A stretch of 64,000 bases of DNA from CAVXEH01 sp963805305 (GTDB lineage Bacteria; Chloroflexota; Limnocylindria; QHBO01): positions 1 to 64,000 of the forward strand of contig CAWDTM010000007.1 in the NCBI GenBank assembly GCA_963805305.1, in the 5' to 3' direction. The notes under the pieces are model-generated. The model did no database searches. It was not told the origin of the DNA and saw nothing but the letters and a program-made list of their open reading frames with translations. The position numbers were made by a program, and so were the translations under genes. Numbering within the stretch: position 1 is the first letter of the stretch; each line of letters opens with the position of its first letter. Below are positions 8,046 to 17,043 of the stretch, one piece after another.

Positions 8046-9044
8046 TCAGGTCGTGCCATATCGGTCCGCAACGGCGTGATAGGCGGCCTTCGGCTCAGTT
8101 CGGCCGTCGGGCCAGCTGCGGACCATGGCAAACGACGCCGTATCCAGGTCGCGTTCGGGATCTGGGTCGGACGGGTAGCTGGGCGCGACGTAGGTGTAGA
8201 CAAACGCGCCCTCCAGGCCACTCGAGGCCATGACGTCGAGGAGCTCGCGGATCTCGGTTGCCTGGGCGGACTCGTCCCGGATCACGCCTGTGCGGAGCCT
8301 CGCCGCGGGCTTCTTCTCGATGACCGCCCAGCCCATGCCTCCAGCCTCGGCCGCCCCGCGGTAGGTTGCGCAACCGAACTCGGTGGCGACGACCGGCCTG
8401 CCGTTGCGAACCTGCCCGCGGAGGGTATCTCGGTACCCGTTGTGGTTCGTCGCGTCGCGGTACGCGTCGATGCCGACCACGTCGAAGATGGACCAGTCGA
8501 CCTGCTCCCACAGTCCGGCGGCATAGCTGATCGGGCCGCCGAACAGCCCTCGCGCTGTGGCTGCGGCCGAACCCAGGAATTCGGCGAACACGGCCTGCGG
8601 GTCGAGTCCTGCCCCGACCACTTCGGCCATCAGGCGTGCCGGGTCGGCAAGCAGCGCCAACCGGTCGCCATGCGTGGCGCCCGGCATGATCCCGGTCATG
8701 AAGACCGATAGCTCGCAGCCGATGACCAGCGTGGCCTTCGCGCCGTTACGCCGCAGCTCCTCAGCCGCCCGCGCGCACGCCACGATGGCGCCCTCGGTGG
8801 TCGATGCGTCGGCGTTGGGGAGCATCGGCGACAGCCAGACCTCGAGGCCACGACGGGCGGCGATCTCGCCGGCCTGCACGATGCGCTCAACTGCTTCTCC
8901 GGTGATCCGGATGGCGTTGGCGTGGAGGCCGTCCGCGATGTCGGCAATCTCGCGCTCCATGACCTTGCCGGGCAGGTCGGGGCGCGTCGACGCCCCGTCG
9001 ATGGTCGGAATGCCGATGTCGTAGTGGATGCCGTTCAGACGCAT
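8046..9044 (-). CDS. TIM-barrel glycoside-hydrolase-like protein
   Basis: A 332-residue protein with a TIM-barrel glycosidase-like layout. It opens with MRLNGIHYDIGIP, then ISGE/ITGE-type strands, GLEVWLSPMLPNAD, TLVIGCELSVFMTG, FDVVGIDAYRD, and VVATEFGCATYRGAAEAGGMGW. The conserved Glu in GCELS and in ATEFG are placed like acid/base and nucleophile residues of clan A glycosidases. I recall relatives labelled 'abortive infection protein', but there is no evidence of a phage-defence role here. It overlaps the upstream LLM gene by 10 nt, so it is the last gene of a four-gene minus-strand operon. Confidence 0.6.
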   Translation of the reverse strand: MRLNGIHYDIGIPTIDGASTRPDLPGKVMEREIADIADGLHANAIRITGEAVERIVQAGEIAARRGLEVWLSPMLPNADASTTEGAIVACARAAEELRRNGAKATLVIGCELSVFMTGIMPGATHGDRLALLADPARLMAEVVGAGLDPQAVFAEFLGSAAATARGLFGGPISYAAGLWEQVDWSIFDVVGIDAYRDATNHNGYRDTLRGQVRNGRPVVATEFGCATYRGAAEAGGMGWAVIEKKPAARLRTGVIRDESAQATEIRELLDVMASSGLEGAFVYTYVAPSYPSDPDPERDLDTASFAMVRSWPDGRTEPKAAYHAVADRYGTT

Positions 9045-10018
9045 GCTGGCTCCTCTCGTGGCTGATTGGCTGCTTCAGCGCCCGCCGCCGGGGCGAGCAG
9101 ATTCCGTACCTCGGTCGCGAAGCGGGTCATTGACTCGGGGTCGTAGGGGGCGGGGAAGTTGGCGATGAGGTGCCGGTAGCCGATCGCCAGGTACGGGGCC
9201 AGCTCCTCGGCGACCTGCTCGGGGGTGCCGTAATGGGGGTGCCAGGGCCTGGCGCGGTTCTGCTCGAAGGCGGCACGGCCAACCCGCTGCGCCTGCGCGG
9301 CGCTGTCGCGGATGAAGATGGTCCCGACCGATGCGGTGCGCTCGATCTCGGAGGGGTCACGCCCGACGCGCTCACAGTGCTGGAGCAGGATCTGGTCCTT
9401 GGCCCGGCAGACGTCGAAGCCACCGCCGAGGTTGTTCATGTCGGCGTACTGCGCCACCAGGCGCAGGGTCACCTTCTCGCCGCCGCCGCCCAGGAAGATC
9501 GGCAGGCGAGGCTGGATCGGCGGAGGCAGGTTGCGCGTGTGCTGCGCTCGGTAGCGCGGGCCGAAGGCCGTAGGCTCGCTGCCATCCAGCATCCCACGCA
9601 TGATCGGCAACGCCTCACCCAGCCAGCGCAGTCGCTCAGGGATGCCCGAGCCGAAGTCGAATCCGAAGTCGCGCGCTTCCTCCTCGGCCCACGCCGCCCC
9701 AATGCCCAGGATGGCGCGACCGGCGCTGATGTGGTCGAGGCTGGTCGCCATCTTGGCGACCAGCGTCGGCTCGCGGTACGGGTTGCCTCCCACCATCAGG
9801 CCGACGCGGACACGTTGGGTATGTGCCGCCCAAGCGGTGATGGTCAGCCAGCCTTCGTAGTTGGGACCGCGGCTGTCGCCGAGGATGGGGTACAGGTGGT
9901 CCCAGGTCCACAGGGTGTCGTAGCCGAGCCGGTCGGCCCGGATGCCCGCTTCGAGGAGGGCAGGCCAATCGGTCCATTGGTTCCAGCAGTTGGCGCCGAT
10001 GCGGAGTGGTGCGTTCAT
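9035..10018 (-). CDS. LLM-class F420/FMN-dependent oxidoreductase
   Basis: A 327-residue luciferase-like monooxygenase-fold protein. It begins NAPLRIGANCWNQWTDWPALL, with LGYDTLWTWDHLYP, RVRVGLMVGGNPYREPTLVAKMATSLDHIS and GRAILGIGAAWAEEEA following. These are the standard LLM beta-alpha barrel landmarks and fit the F420-dependent branch common in Actinomycetota and Chloroflexota. ATG 10018 begins 2 nt after the stop of the upstream transporter gene. The substrate is unknown; the company of a sugar-hydrolase-like protein and an efflux-type transporter suggests small-molecule modification. Confidence 0.85.
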   Translation of the reverse strand: MNAPLRIGANCWNQWTDWPALLEAGIRADRLGYDTLWTWDHLYPILGDSRGPNYEGWLTITAWAAHTQRVRVGLMVGGNPYREPTLVAKMATSLDHISAGRAILGIGAAWAEEEARDFGFDFGSGIPERLRWLGEALPIMRGMLDGSEPTAFGPRYRAQHTRNLPPPIQPRLPIFLGGGGEKVTLRLVAQYADMNNLGGGFDVCRAKDQILLQHCERVGRDPSEIERTASVGTIFIRDSAAQAQRVGRAAFEQNRARPWHPHYGTPEQVAEELAPYLAIGYRHLIANFPAPYDPESMTRFATEVRNLLAPAAGAEAANQPREEPACV

Positions 10019-10020
10019 GA

Positions 10021-10893
10021 TCACAGGGCCTCCTGGTTGCGATGGATGGCGACCGCGGCGACCACCAGGCCAACGCCGGCCGCTTCGGCGGGGGTTGGGA
10101 TCTGCCGAAGGACGACCAGGCCGATGGCGGTGGCGGTGGCTGGCAGCAGAGACACGAGCAGGGCATACGACGAGCGGGATAAGCGGGCCATTGCGAGCTG
10201 GTCGGTGAGGTACGGGATCACCGAGGACGTGACACCGACGCCGATGCCGGCGAGCACCGCCAACGGGATGGCGAATGCCGGCAGTGCTGCCCAGCCGGCA
10301 ATCGGCGTGACCACCACGGCCGCAACGAGCATGGCGGCGGCGAGGGCGTCGATCCCGGCGGCCGCGCCCGCCTGCGCGACGCGATGGGCGAGGGCGATGT
10401 ACATGGCGAACAGGGCGGCATTGGCAAGCGCGAAGACCACGCCCAGCGGCGAGCCGACCAGGACGACTCGGGTGAGCAGGTAGACGCCCGTCACGGCCAG
10501 CGCCAGGGCGACGATGTTGCGCTGGGTTCGGCTGCCGAGCGCCGCCAGGGCGATGACCGGCAGGAACTCGATGGCGGCAACCGTCCCGAGCGGAAGGCGG
10601 GCAATCGCCAGGTAGAAGGCGCAGTTCATGACCGCCAGCACGGCGCCCCAGGCCATGACCACGCGGCACGTGCCAGGGTCGAGACCTGCCACGGTTCGCC
10701 ATGGGCGGCGCCATGCGGCGAGCACAACGGCCGCCGACACGATCCGCAGCCAGGCGACGCCCAGTACGTCGACGTACGCGAAGAGCAGGACGGCGAACGA
10801 GGGGCCGAGGTAGTGGAAGACGGCGCTCACCAAAAAGTAGAGCTCGGGCGGGAGCTCGGTCCTGGCCGGCGTTCGGGTTGTGGCCGGCGTCAT
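10021..10893 (-). CDS. EamA-family transporter (RhtA-like)
   Basis: A 290-residue inner-membrane protein with about ten membrane segments in two EamA repeats, as in the drug/metabolite superfamily. The profile resembles RhtA-type amino-acid exporters (early LYFLVSAVFHYLGPSFAVLLF, later SSVIPYLTDQLAMARLSRSSYALLVSLLPATA). The ATG at 10893 shares one base with the TGA of the preceding gene, which implies translational coupling; a longer in-frame start at 10956 is less likely. The probable role is export of an amino acid or the product of the neighbouring oxidoreductase. Confidence 0.82.
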   Translation of the reverse strand: MTPATTRTPARTELPPELYFLVSAVFHYLGPSFAVLLFAYVDVLGVAWLRIVSAAVVLAAWRRPWRTVAGLDPGTCRVVMAWGAVLAVMNCAFYLAIARLPLGTVAAIEFLPVIALAALGSRTQRNIVALALAVTGVYLLTRVVLVGSPLGVVFALANAALFAMYIALAHRVAQAGAAAGIDALAAAMLVAAVVVTPIAGWAALPAFAIPLAVLAGIGVGVTSSVIPYLTDQLAMARLSRSSYALLVSLLPATATAIGLVVLRQIPTPAEAAGVGLVVAAVAIHRNQEAL

Positions 10894-11297
10894 CAGGTTG
10901 AGAAGGCGGCCCGCACACGCGGCGTCAGGCTCAGAGCCAGAATCAGCAGGAGCCACGCTCCATAGCCAGCCTGCTCGATGCGCATCCAGGCCGGGAACAG
11001 GCCGGGGATCGCGGCCTCGGTGAGGCTGGCGATGGGGATCAGCACGGCGATGATCCGCAATCGCAGATAGGCCTGCGCGCTGCCCGTCCCCGCCTGTCGG
11101 GTCACCCGCAGTAGGACGCCGGCTGAGAGCAGCAGGATCACCCCGTGGACCCAGGCTTCGGTGGTGACCAGGGAAGGGTCATCGCTCGCCCACACGAGGA
11201 ATCCGATCGTCGCGATGGTGGCCGCGAAGTACATCGCGCATAGCGCGAAGACGATCCGGAACCGCCCTCGCACAGTCTCCGTTGGCTCTCTCGTCAT
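10893..11297 (-). CDS. Small four-helix membrane protein, unknown function
   Basis: A 134-residue protein with about four hydrophobic segments (for example VFALCAMYFAATIATIGFLVW and YGAWLLLILALSLTP). It starts at ATG 11297 behind GGGGAGA. It is the first gene of the minus-strand operon that continues with the EamA transporter, the LLM oxidoreductase and the TIM-barrel protein. The operon runs divergently from the LysR gene at 11437. I do not recognise the family. Confidence 0.75.
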   Translation of the reverse strand: MTREPTETVRGRFRIVFALCAMYFAATIATIGFLVWASDDPSLVTTEAWVHGVILLLSAGVLLRVTRQAGTGSAQAYLRLRIIAVLIPIASLTEAAIPGLFPAWMRIEQAGYGAWLLLILALSLTPRVRAAFST

Positions 11298-11382
11298 GGT
11301 TCGAATCTCCCCTGGATCTAGCCCTTGGTAGGAAGTGGCGGCCAATGGCCGCCGGTTGCATGCCTGCCACGGTGGGACTAGC

Positions 11383-11403
11383 ATTCGATCAAGTCCAACG
11401 AAT
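11383..11403. promoter_or_regulatory. Candidate LysR operator in divergent promoter region
   Basis: The 21-bp interrupted palindrome ATTCG-N11-CGAAT lies 33 nt upstream of the LysR ATG. It is in the 139-bp gap between that gene and the divergent operon starting at 11297. The spacing resembles LysR-type T-N11-A boxes, which usually sit between a divergent regulator and its target. A further GTTC-TT-GAAC element lies at 11404-11413. Assignment rests on position and symmetry only. Confidence 0.5.
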
Positions 11404-11436
11404 GTTCTTGAACGAACTCATCGAGGAACCCGATAG

Positions 11437-12378
11437 ATGGAACTCCGCGAGCTCGCGGCCTTTCGGGAGGTCGCCCGCCAATCGAGCTTCAGCAGAGCCG
11501 CGAACCGCCTGGGCTACGTGCAGTCGACCATTACCGCCCAGATCCAGTCCCTGGAACGCGACCTCGGCGTGCAGTTGTTCGACCGCCTCCCGCGGACGAT
11601 CGTCCTCACCCCGGCCGGCCAGGCGCTGCTACCCCACGCGGAGCGCCTCCTCGCCATCGCGCTCCAGGCGCGCTCGGCCGCGACGGGGGCAGGGACGGAG
11701 GCGGGCGAGCCGGTGGGCACGGTGACGGTCAGTGCCCCTGAATCGCTTCTCACCTACCGCGTCCCCACCATCCTGAATCGGCTCCGGGCGACCCACCCGC
11801 GCGTAATGGTTGATCTCCGGCCAACGCCCACCGGGCGGTTCCGCACTGGGACTCGACGGGCGGTCGCCGCGGGCGAGATCGACGTCGCGGTCGTTTTCGA
11901 CACACCACTTCGGCTCGCAGGCTTTGATTCCACCGTCCTCACCGCCGAGCCGATAAGCGTCATCGCGGCCCCTGGCCATCGGCTGGCATCGGCCCGCAAG
12001 GTGTCCCCCAGGGACCTCGATGGCGAGCCGCTGCTCCTGCCCGAGGCACCGGACCATGGCTGCGCCTATCGGGGCCAGTTCGAGCAACAGCTCGCCGACG
12101 CTCACGTCCAGACCGACCGGGCCCTCGAGTTCGCGAGCATCGAGACGGTGAAGCAGTGCGTCGTGTCCGGGATGGGCGTCTCGGTCGTGCCCAGCGTTGC
12201 GGTCGACGCCGACGTTGCAGCGGGGCGCCTCGTGAGGCTGGCGTGGAAGCCAACCTTCGAGGTCTTCACCCAGATCGTGTGGAATGCCCGCCGGGAGATC
12301 AGCCCGGCGCAGCGGGCCTTCATGACGACGGCGTGCGAATCGTTCGCCCTGGATCCTGCAGCTGACGGGGCCCGGTGA
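11437..12378 (+). CDS. LysR-family transcriptional regulator
   Basis: A 313-residue LysR-type regulator. The N-terminal winged HTH has FREVARQSSFSRAANRLGYVQSTITAQIQSLERDLGVQLFDR, a textbook pattern at residues 9-50. The effector-binding domain starts near residue 92 (GTVTVSAPESLLTYRVP). It is transcribed away from the 11297-8046 operon, its probable target, with an ATTCG-N11-CGAAT palindrome between them. The inducer is unknown. Confidence 0.92.
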   Translation: MELRELAAFREVARQSSFSRAANRLGYVQSTITAQIQSLERDLGVQLFDRLPRTIVLTPAGQALLPHAERLLAIALQARSAATGAGTEAGEPVGTVTVSAPESLLTYRVPTILNRLRATHPRVMVDLRPTPTGRFRTGTRRAVAAGEIDVAVVFDTPLRLAGFDSTVLTAEPISVIAAPGHRLASARKVSPRDLDGEPLLLPEAPDHGCAYRGQFEQQLADAHVQTDRALEFASIETVKQCVVSGMGVSVVPSVAVDADVAAGRLVRLAWKPTFEVFTQIVWNARREISPAQRAFMTTACESFALDPAADGAR

Positions 12379-12382
12379 GTCC

Positions 12383-12919
12383 GTGACCGTGCCGCCTTTC
12401 CGCATCGCACCGATATCGCGCCGCCTGGCCGCGGTGGGCGTCGACTACGCGGTCGTCGCCGTGTATCTGGCCGTCGTGACCATTGCGGGATGGGGACTTC
12501 GGCAGGTCTCGCCTGCTGTCGTGGAGACCGTGTTCAGCAACTCGGCCACCGGGGAGCTGGCGGGGTTCGCGCTGCTCACGCTCCCGGTCTCGGCTTACTT
12601 CGTGCTCTCGGAGGCGGCGCGGGGCGGAGCGACCCTGGGCAAGCGCAGGCTGGGGCTGCGGGTGGTGACTGACGGAGGTCTGGGCATCGGGATTGGTCGC
12701 TCGGTAGTTCGGACCGCCGTGAAATTCCTGCCGTGGGAGCTCTCGCATGCGGCGATATGGCAGTTTGCATTTGCCGGATCAGGCGGGTCACTCGCCGGGA
12801 CACTGCTCCTGGGTGCCGCCTGGCTGCTGGTGGCGGGCACGATCGTTCTGACCCTGGTCGATCGAGGGCATCGAGCGCTCCATGACCGCGTTGCGGGAAC
12901 GCAGGTGCGTCTGGCGTAG
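12383..12919 (+). CDS. RDD-family membrane protein
   Basis: A 178-residue protein with a GTG start 4 nt after the LysR stop. It carries the RDD signature: RRLAAVGVDYAVV near residue 13 (R and D in the first helix), LGKRRLGLRVV after the second helix, and DRGHRALHDRVAGTQV at the C-terminus. Three or four membrane helices are visible. RDD proteins are often Na+/H+ or small-solute associated, but most are uncharacterised. Close spacing to lysR suggests a shared transcript. Confidence 0.85.
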   Translation: MTVPPFRIAPISRRLAAVGVDYAVVAVYLAVVTIAGWGLRQVSPAVVETVFSNSATGELAGFALLTLPVSAYFVLSEAARGGATLGKRRLGLRVVTDGGLGIGIGRSVVRTAVKFLPWELSHAAIWQFAFAGSGGSLAGTLLLGAAWLLVAGTIVLTLVDRGHRALHDRVAGTQVRLA

Positions 12920-12981
12920 CCGCCCCCGCGTCGGGTGGACGGCGACGGACATGCGCAGCAAGCTGGTAGGGCTCGGCAGCA

Positions 12982-13815
12982 TCAGCCCGTCTGTCCGCGG
13001 GTCGCCAGCGGACCAGCGGCAATGCGCTGCCTGACCTGGACCATCCGCTCGTCGACATGGTGCGGCATCTCCCAATTCGTCTCCAGCCACCACGTACATC
13101 CGGCATCAGCCCATGGCTGCATGATGCTGGACGCTGCGTCGGGGGATGCCGGCGTTTGCCCCTGAGCCACGATGTCAAAGCCCTCGCTGGCGCCATGCGC
13201 CACGAGCCAGTCGTGGACGGCGCGGGCGTCGTCTGGGCCCTCCTCCCGGCCGCCGAGGTTGTACTGCGGCACCACCCCGTCGCACCGCAGCACGCGGCGC
13301 ATGGATCGCTCGGCGGGCCAGACACCGACGACCCAGATGGGAATCCGGTCCTGGACCGGTCGGCCCACCTCGAGCTGATCGGGGAGGTCGCATTCGAAGC
13401 GGTAGGCGTTCCCTCGGTGCACCTGGCTTCCGGACCAGAGCTCCCGCAGCAGGTCGATCCCCTCGTCGAGGAGCGCGGCCCGCGCCCGGACGTCGGTGGT
13501 CTCGCCGGTCACCGGCAGGTCGTCGTTCAGCGCCCCGATGCCGACGGTGAGGATGGCTCGGCCTTCGGACAGCTGATCGAGGGTCGCGACCTGGCTGGCG
13601 AGCTTCCATGGCCGGCGCCAGGGGAGTGGTGTCAGCAGGGTGCCGAGCTTGATCCGGCGCGTTACCGACGCCATCGCGCCCAGCAGGGTCCAGGCATCGA
13701 CCCCGTAGGCCGCCTCCCACACAAAGACGCCATCCCAACCGGCTTCTTCCGCTATGACCGCCTGCTGAAGCTGCTCGTCTGCCGTCCCACCTGGCAGGAT
13801 CACGCCAATCCGCAT
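12982..13815 (-). CDS. LLM-class flavin/F420-dependent oxidoreductase
   Basis: A 277-residue luciferase-like protein: MRIGVILPGGTADEQLQQAV, GWDGVFVWEAAYGVDAWTLLGAMASVTRRIKLGTLLTPLPWRRPWKLASQVATLDQLS, GRAILTVGIG. ATG 13815 is chosen because AGGAGG lies 5 nt upstream; the GTG at 13818 is too close to it. It is the second LLM enzyme of the window and is only distantly like the one at 9035. It is downstream of the HIT-domain gene on the same strand. Substrate unknown. Confidence 0.85.
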   Translation of the reverse strand: MRIGVILPGGTADEQLQQAVIAEEAGWDGVFVWEAAYGVDAWTLLGAMASVTRRIKLGTLLTPLPWRRPWKLASQVATLDQLSEGRAILTVGIGALNDDLPVTGETTDVRARAALLDEGIDLLRELWSGSQVHRGNAYRFECDLPDQLEVGRPVQDRIPIWVVGVWPAERSMRRVLRCDGVVPQYNLGGREEGPDDARAVHDWLVAHGASEGFDIVAQGQTPASPDAASSIMQPWADAGCTWWLETNWEMPHHVDERMVQVRQRIAAGPLATRGQTG

Positions 13816-13827
13816 CACGTCCTCCTT

Positions 13828-13980
13828 TCAGATACCGATGAGCTGCCCGGCCAGTGCACAGGCCGCCACGACCACGATGGGGGGCATGCGCCCAGACATG
13901 AGGGCAACGAGCCCCGCGGCCGCGATCCCGACGTCGCCGCGCCCAGGACCTCGAGCGCCGACGCGGGCCGCGCCACGGCG
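13828..13980 (-). pseudogene. Possible remnant of a membrane-protein C-terminus
   Basis: In-frame after the HIT gene stop, about 50 codons run without interruption to a TGA at 13828. The last 33 residues (GIAAAGLVALMSGRMPPIVVVAACALAGQLIGI) are strongly hydrophobic and look like the final helix hairpin of a transporter such as the chromate or branched-chain amino acid families. No start or body remains. The tail of a deleted transporter gene is a reasonable reading; chance hydrophobic coding in GC-rich DNA is the alternative. Confidence 0.3.
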
Positions 13981-14484
13981 TCAGCCGGCGTCCATGGCTT
14001 CTGCAATGCGGCGCGCCGCATCCGCGAGCTCCTCATCGGTCACATTGGGAAGGACGTCCTCCCAGAGCGGCAGCATCATCCCCGATGCCTCGAGCATTCC
14101 CAGTGGGCGCGGGATGAACCAGACGTGGAAGTGGGCCCCACCGTCGCCCCAGCGGTAGAGGTGGACACGCCCGATGCCGCCCAGGCTCAGGATGGCCCGC
14201 TCGATGCGGGCCACGATCGGCCCGAACGAGGCGGCCTCGGCCGGCGGCAGGTCGGCGAACGAGTCGACATGGACGCGGCTGGCGAGCCACACGGCCCCCG
14301 GCAGGCTCCCACTCACCGGGGGATGGAGTGTCCAGTGCTCGTCCGACCAGACCGCAGCGGTGGCCGCCTCGCTGGAGCAGATCCCGCATGGCTTCCCGCC
14401 GGGTTCGCCGCGCCGCGGCGGCTCCGGAATGACACGGGGCCCGGGTTGCCGCGCCACGTGGGGCTCCTCATATGGCAATTGCAT
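13981..14484 (-). CDS. HIT-like nucleotide hydrolase/transferase
   Basis: A 167-residue protein starting at ATG 14484 behind GAAGGAG. The Cys pair in KPCGICSSE (near residues 33-36) is typical of zinc-containing HIT relatives. GGAHFHVWFIPRP near residue 125 is the histidine-triad region. The triad reads H-F-H-V-W, so the third His is replaced by Trp while the first two remain. Family members act on dinucleoside polyphosphates or nucleotidyl intermediates. It is divergent from the TetR gene at 14586. Confidence 0.7.
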   Translation of the reverse strand: MQLPYEEPHVARQPGPRVIPEPPRRGEPGGKPCGICSSEAATAAVWSDEHWTLHPPVSGSLPGAVWLASRVHVDSFADLPPAEAASFGPIVARIERAILSLGGIGRVHLYRWGDGGAHFHVWFIPRPLGMLEASGMMLPLWEDVLPNVTDEELADAARRIAEAMDAG

Positions 14485-14528
14485 CGGTTGCTCCTTCAGC
14501 GTGCATCGTCGCTGAATCCTACATGCAA

Positions 14529-14550
14529 CATCCATGATGCGTCAAGGATG
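14529..14550. promoter_or_regulatory. Candidate TetR operator
   Basis: In the 101-bp gap between the divergent HIT and TetR genes lies CATCC-N12-GGATG, a 22-bp interrupted palindrome. It is placed 35 nt before the TetR ATG, where an autoregulatory site would be expected. Weak evidence: symmetry and position only. Confidence 0.3.
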
Positions 14551-14585
14551 GACTGATGCTACTCGTTCTGCTATGATGACCGGCG

Positions 14586-15197
14586 ATGTCCACTTCGAGG
14601 CAACGGATCCGCCAGGAGCCGGCGAGCGCGCTCGACACCCGCCTGGTCGATGCCGCCACCTCGGTCCTGGCCGAATCGGGCTGGGACGGGCTCACCCAGG
14701 AGCGCGTTGCCGAACGCGCAGGAATGTCACGCGTCACCACCTGGCGGCAGGGCATCACGCGCGAGCGGCTCATCGGCGCGCTCCTCGACCGGCTGGGCGT
14801 CGACTTCCGGGAGACCCTCTGGCCGGTGCTGACCGCCGACGGCGACGGCGCCCAGCGACTCCGGCTGGGTCTCGAGCGCCTGTGCGACGTGGTGGACCGT
14901 CACATCCCCCTGCTCGTCGCGTCGGATCGCGCGTTCCACCACGGGTTCCGCGAGCAGCACGGCGCCGCCGGCGTGAACTTCGTCGACCCGTTTGCGCGAT
15001 TCTTGTCCGAAGGCGCGGCCGACGGCAGCCTCCGGCCGGTCGAGGGCGACCTGCTCGAGACGGCGGAGGTCGTCTTCAACACCGTCTGCTGGACGTACCT
15101 TCATCTGCGCAGCGCACACGAGGTCCCGAGTACCCGGGCGCGCACCCTCGTCATTGATCTCGTCCTGCGCGGACTTGCGGTCGCCGGCACTAGCTGA
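14586..15197 (+). CDS. TetR-family transcriptional regulator
   Basis: A 203-residue regulator. The N-terminal HTH (residues about 18-63) reads LVDAATSVLAESGWDGLTQERVAERAGMSRVTTWRQGITRERLI, the TetR pattern with T-x-x-x-W-R in place of the usual T-x-Y-R-H. The C-terminal part is all-helical ligand-binding sequence. It is divergent from the HIT gene, which is its likely target together with the LLM gene downstream of that. Ligand unknown. Confidence 0.88.
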   Translation: MSTSRQRIRQEPASALDTRLVDAATSVLAESGWDGLTQERVAERAGMSRVTTWRQGITRERLIGALLDRLGVDFRETLWPVLTADGDGAQRLRLGLERLCDVVDRHIPLLVASDRAFHHGFREQHGAAGVNFVDPFARFLSEGAADGSLRPVEGDLLETAEVVFNTVCWTYLHLRSAHEVPSTRARTLVIDLVLRGLAVAGTS

Positions 15198-15311
15198 GCT
15201 GCCTGGACACGTTGGCAGCGATCGGCGCCGATGATGGTGACAAACGACCCGTGCGCAGCCGATAGGCCCGGCAACCTGTAGGAGCCGTTGCGATTCGACC
15301 CTGAGCCGGGG

Positions 15312-15773
15312 TCAGTACGCGCCCTTGATGACGAAGAACGAGCCACGGATGGTCCCGGCCAGCCGGGACTTCTGCCGCGCGAACTTGAAGGATGCGAGCT
15401 CGTCGGGGACGTCCATTCCGTCGGAGAGCTTGAAGCCCACCGCGCGCTTTCCGGCGTCGTCGAGGGTGTAGAGGACGTTGATCGACAGACCGCTCTCGTA
15501 GAAGACGTAGGTCCACCGGATGTTCTCGACCGCGAAGTCGGTCGCCTCCAGGGGCCGGGCCGCGATGCTGATGCCGCGCTCGTCGCGGAGGATGCGGTGC
15601 ACCCGGTCGACGGCCTCGGTGGCCTCGCTCGCCGGCTGCACCGTGAAGACATGGTCGTACTTGTTCTTGAAGTAGCGAGCCTCGTTCGCCCGCAGGCCGG
15701 CGAGCGCCGGCGCCACCGGCGAGGACTCCAGGCCGATGGTCGAGACGGTGGTGAAATCCACGACGTAGGACAT
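15312..15773 (-). CDS. Unknown family protein, full-length copy of the 7899 fragment
   Basis: A 153-residue soluble protein. ATG 15773 follows GGAG with 6-nt spacing. I do not recognise the family. It starts SYVVDFTTVSTIGLESSP, has a basic-aromatic middle (NEARYFKNKYDHVF), WTYVFYESGLSINVLYTLDD, and ends FARQKSRLAGTIRGSFFVIKGAY. There is no signal peptide or membrane segment. It is downstream of a VOC gene on the same strand, 158 nt away. A 5' fragment of a second copy, also directly after a VOC gene, is at 7899. Confidence 0.7.
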   Translation of the reverse strand: MSYVVDFTTVSTIGLESSPVAPALAGLRANEARYFKNKYDHVFTVQPASEATEAVDRVHRILRDERGISIAARPLEATDFAVENIRWTYVFYESGLSINVLYTLDDAGKRAVGFKLSDGMDVPDELASFKFARQKSRLAGTIRGSFFVIKGAY

Positions 15774-15931
15774 GATCCGCTCCATGTGCCGCGAGGGACT
15801 GGTGTGTTCCCCACGAATGTACCCGGCGGGCCACAACGGGCGCTTCTCGATTCCTGATCGGGATGCAGCCCTCGGCGCGGGGCGTCAGATGCCCATCGCC
15901 AACAACTGGTGTCGGAGCCCCCACCGGCGAC

Positions 15932-16324
15932 CTACGCCATGGCCTCCACGACGTAGAGCGTGTTCCCGTCCGGGTCACGCAGCGTGAACATCGGCGGAAC
16001 GCCGGGCCCGAAATGGAGGACCTCGGACACCACCACGCCTCGCGCGAGGAGCGCGGCATGGTCGGCCTCCGCGTCGCGGGTGGTGAGACGGATCCCGGTG
16101 TCGATCCCAGGGGCCACGTCGCCGCGGGGTGGCAGGGCGATCGTGGTGGGCGCACCCGGCGGGGCAACCTCGATCCATCGCATTCCGGGCCCGAACGGGG
16201 CATCACGCCGCACCTCGAAGCCGAGCGTGCCGACGTAGAAGGCAAGGGCGCGCTCCTGGTCGGTCACCGGGACGGCGACCGTGGAAACCCCGCTGATCCC
16301 CGTCGTCGCGGCATGGTCGTTCAT
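15932..16324 (-). CDS. VOC-family protein (second module copy)
   Basis: A 130-residue vicinal-oxygen-chelate protein starting at ATG 16324 with AAGGAG upstream. Typical features are STVAVPVTDQERALAFYVGTLGFEVRRD, then MRWIEVAPPGAPTTIALPP, and the second-half ending FTLRDPDGNTLYVVEAMA. The catalytic activity cannot be inferred. Its neighbour downstream is the unknown-family protein at 15312, giving the same gene order as 7467/7899 on the other strand. Confidence 0.85.
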   Translation of the reverse strand: MNDHAATTGISGVSTVAVPVTDQERALAFYVGTLGFEVRRDAPFGPGMRWIEVAPPGAPTTIALPPRGDVAPGIDTGIRLTTRDAEADHAALLARGVVVSEVLHFGPGVPPMFTLRDPDGNTLYVVEAMA

Positions 16325-16465
16325 GGGTTCTCCTTCATGGCCTGCGGTCGCTTGGGTGCCTCACGCGGAATGACGGCCCTGGCCGGCATTTCTCATCGCC
16401 CGCCCGGTTGCACGCGGTAGCATGCCGCCCCACGGACGGGAGAAACGGGTGCGACAGGTGAACGG

Positions 16466-17041
<576 letters not shown>

Positions 17042-17043
17042 GA

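Noticed and set aside
8046..9044. Possible phage-defence (abortive infection) gene.
   Set aside because: I recall that label on relatives, but the sequence is a TIM-barrel glycosidase-like protein in a metabolic-looking operon with no defence neighbours.
13828..13983. Stop-codon readthrough or selenocysteine at the HIT gene TGA extending into the hydrophobic tail.
   Set aside because: HIT proteins do not end in membrane hairpins, and no SECIS-like structure was seen; a gene remnant is simpler.
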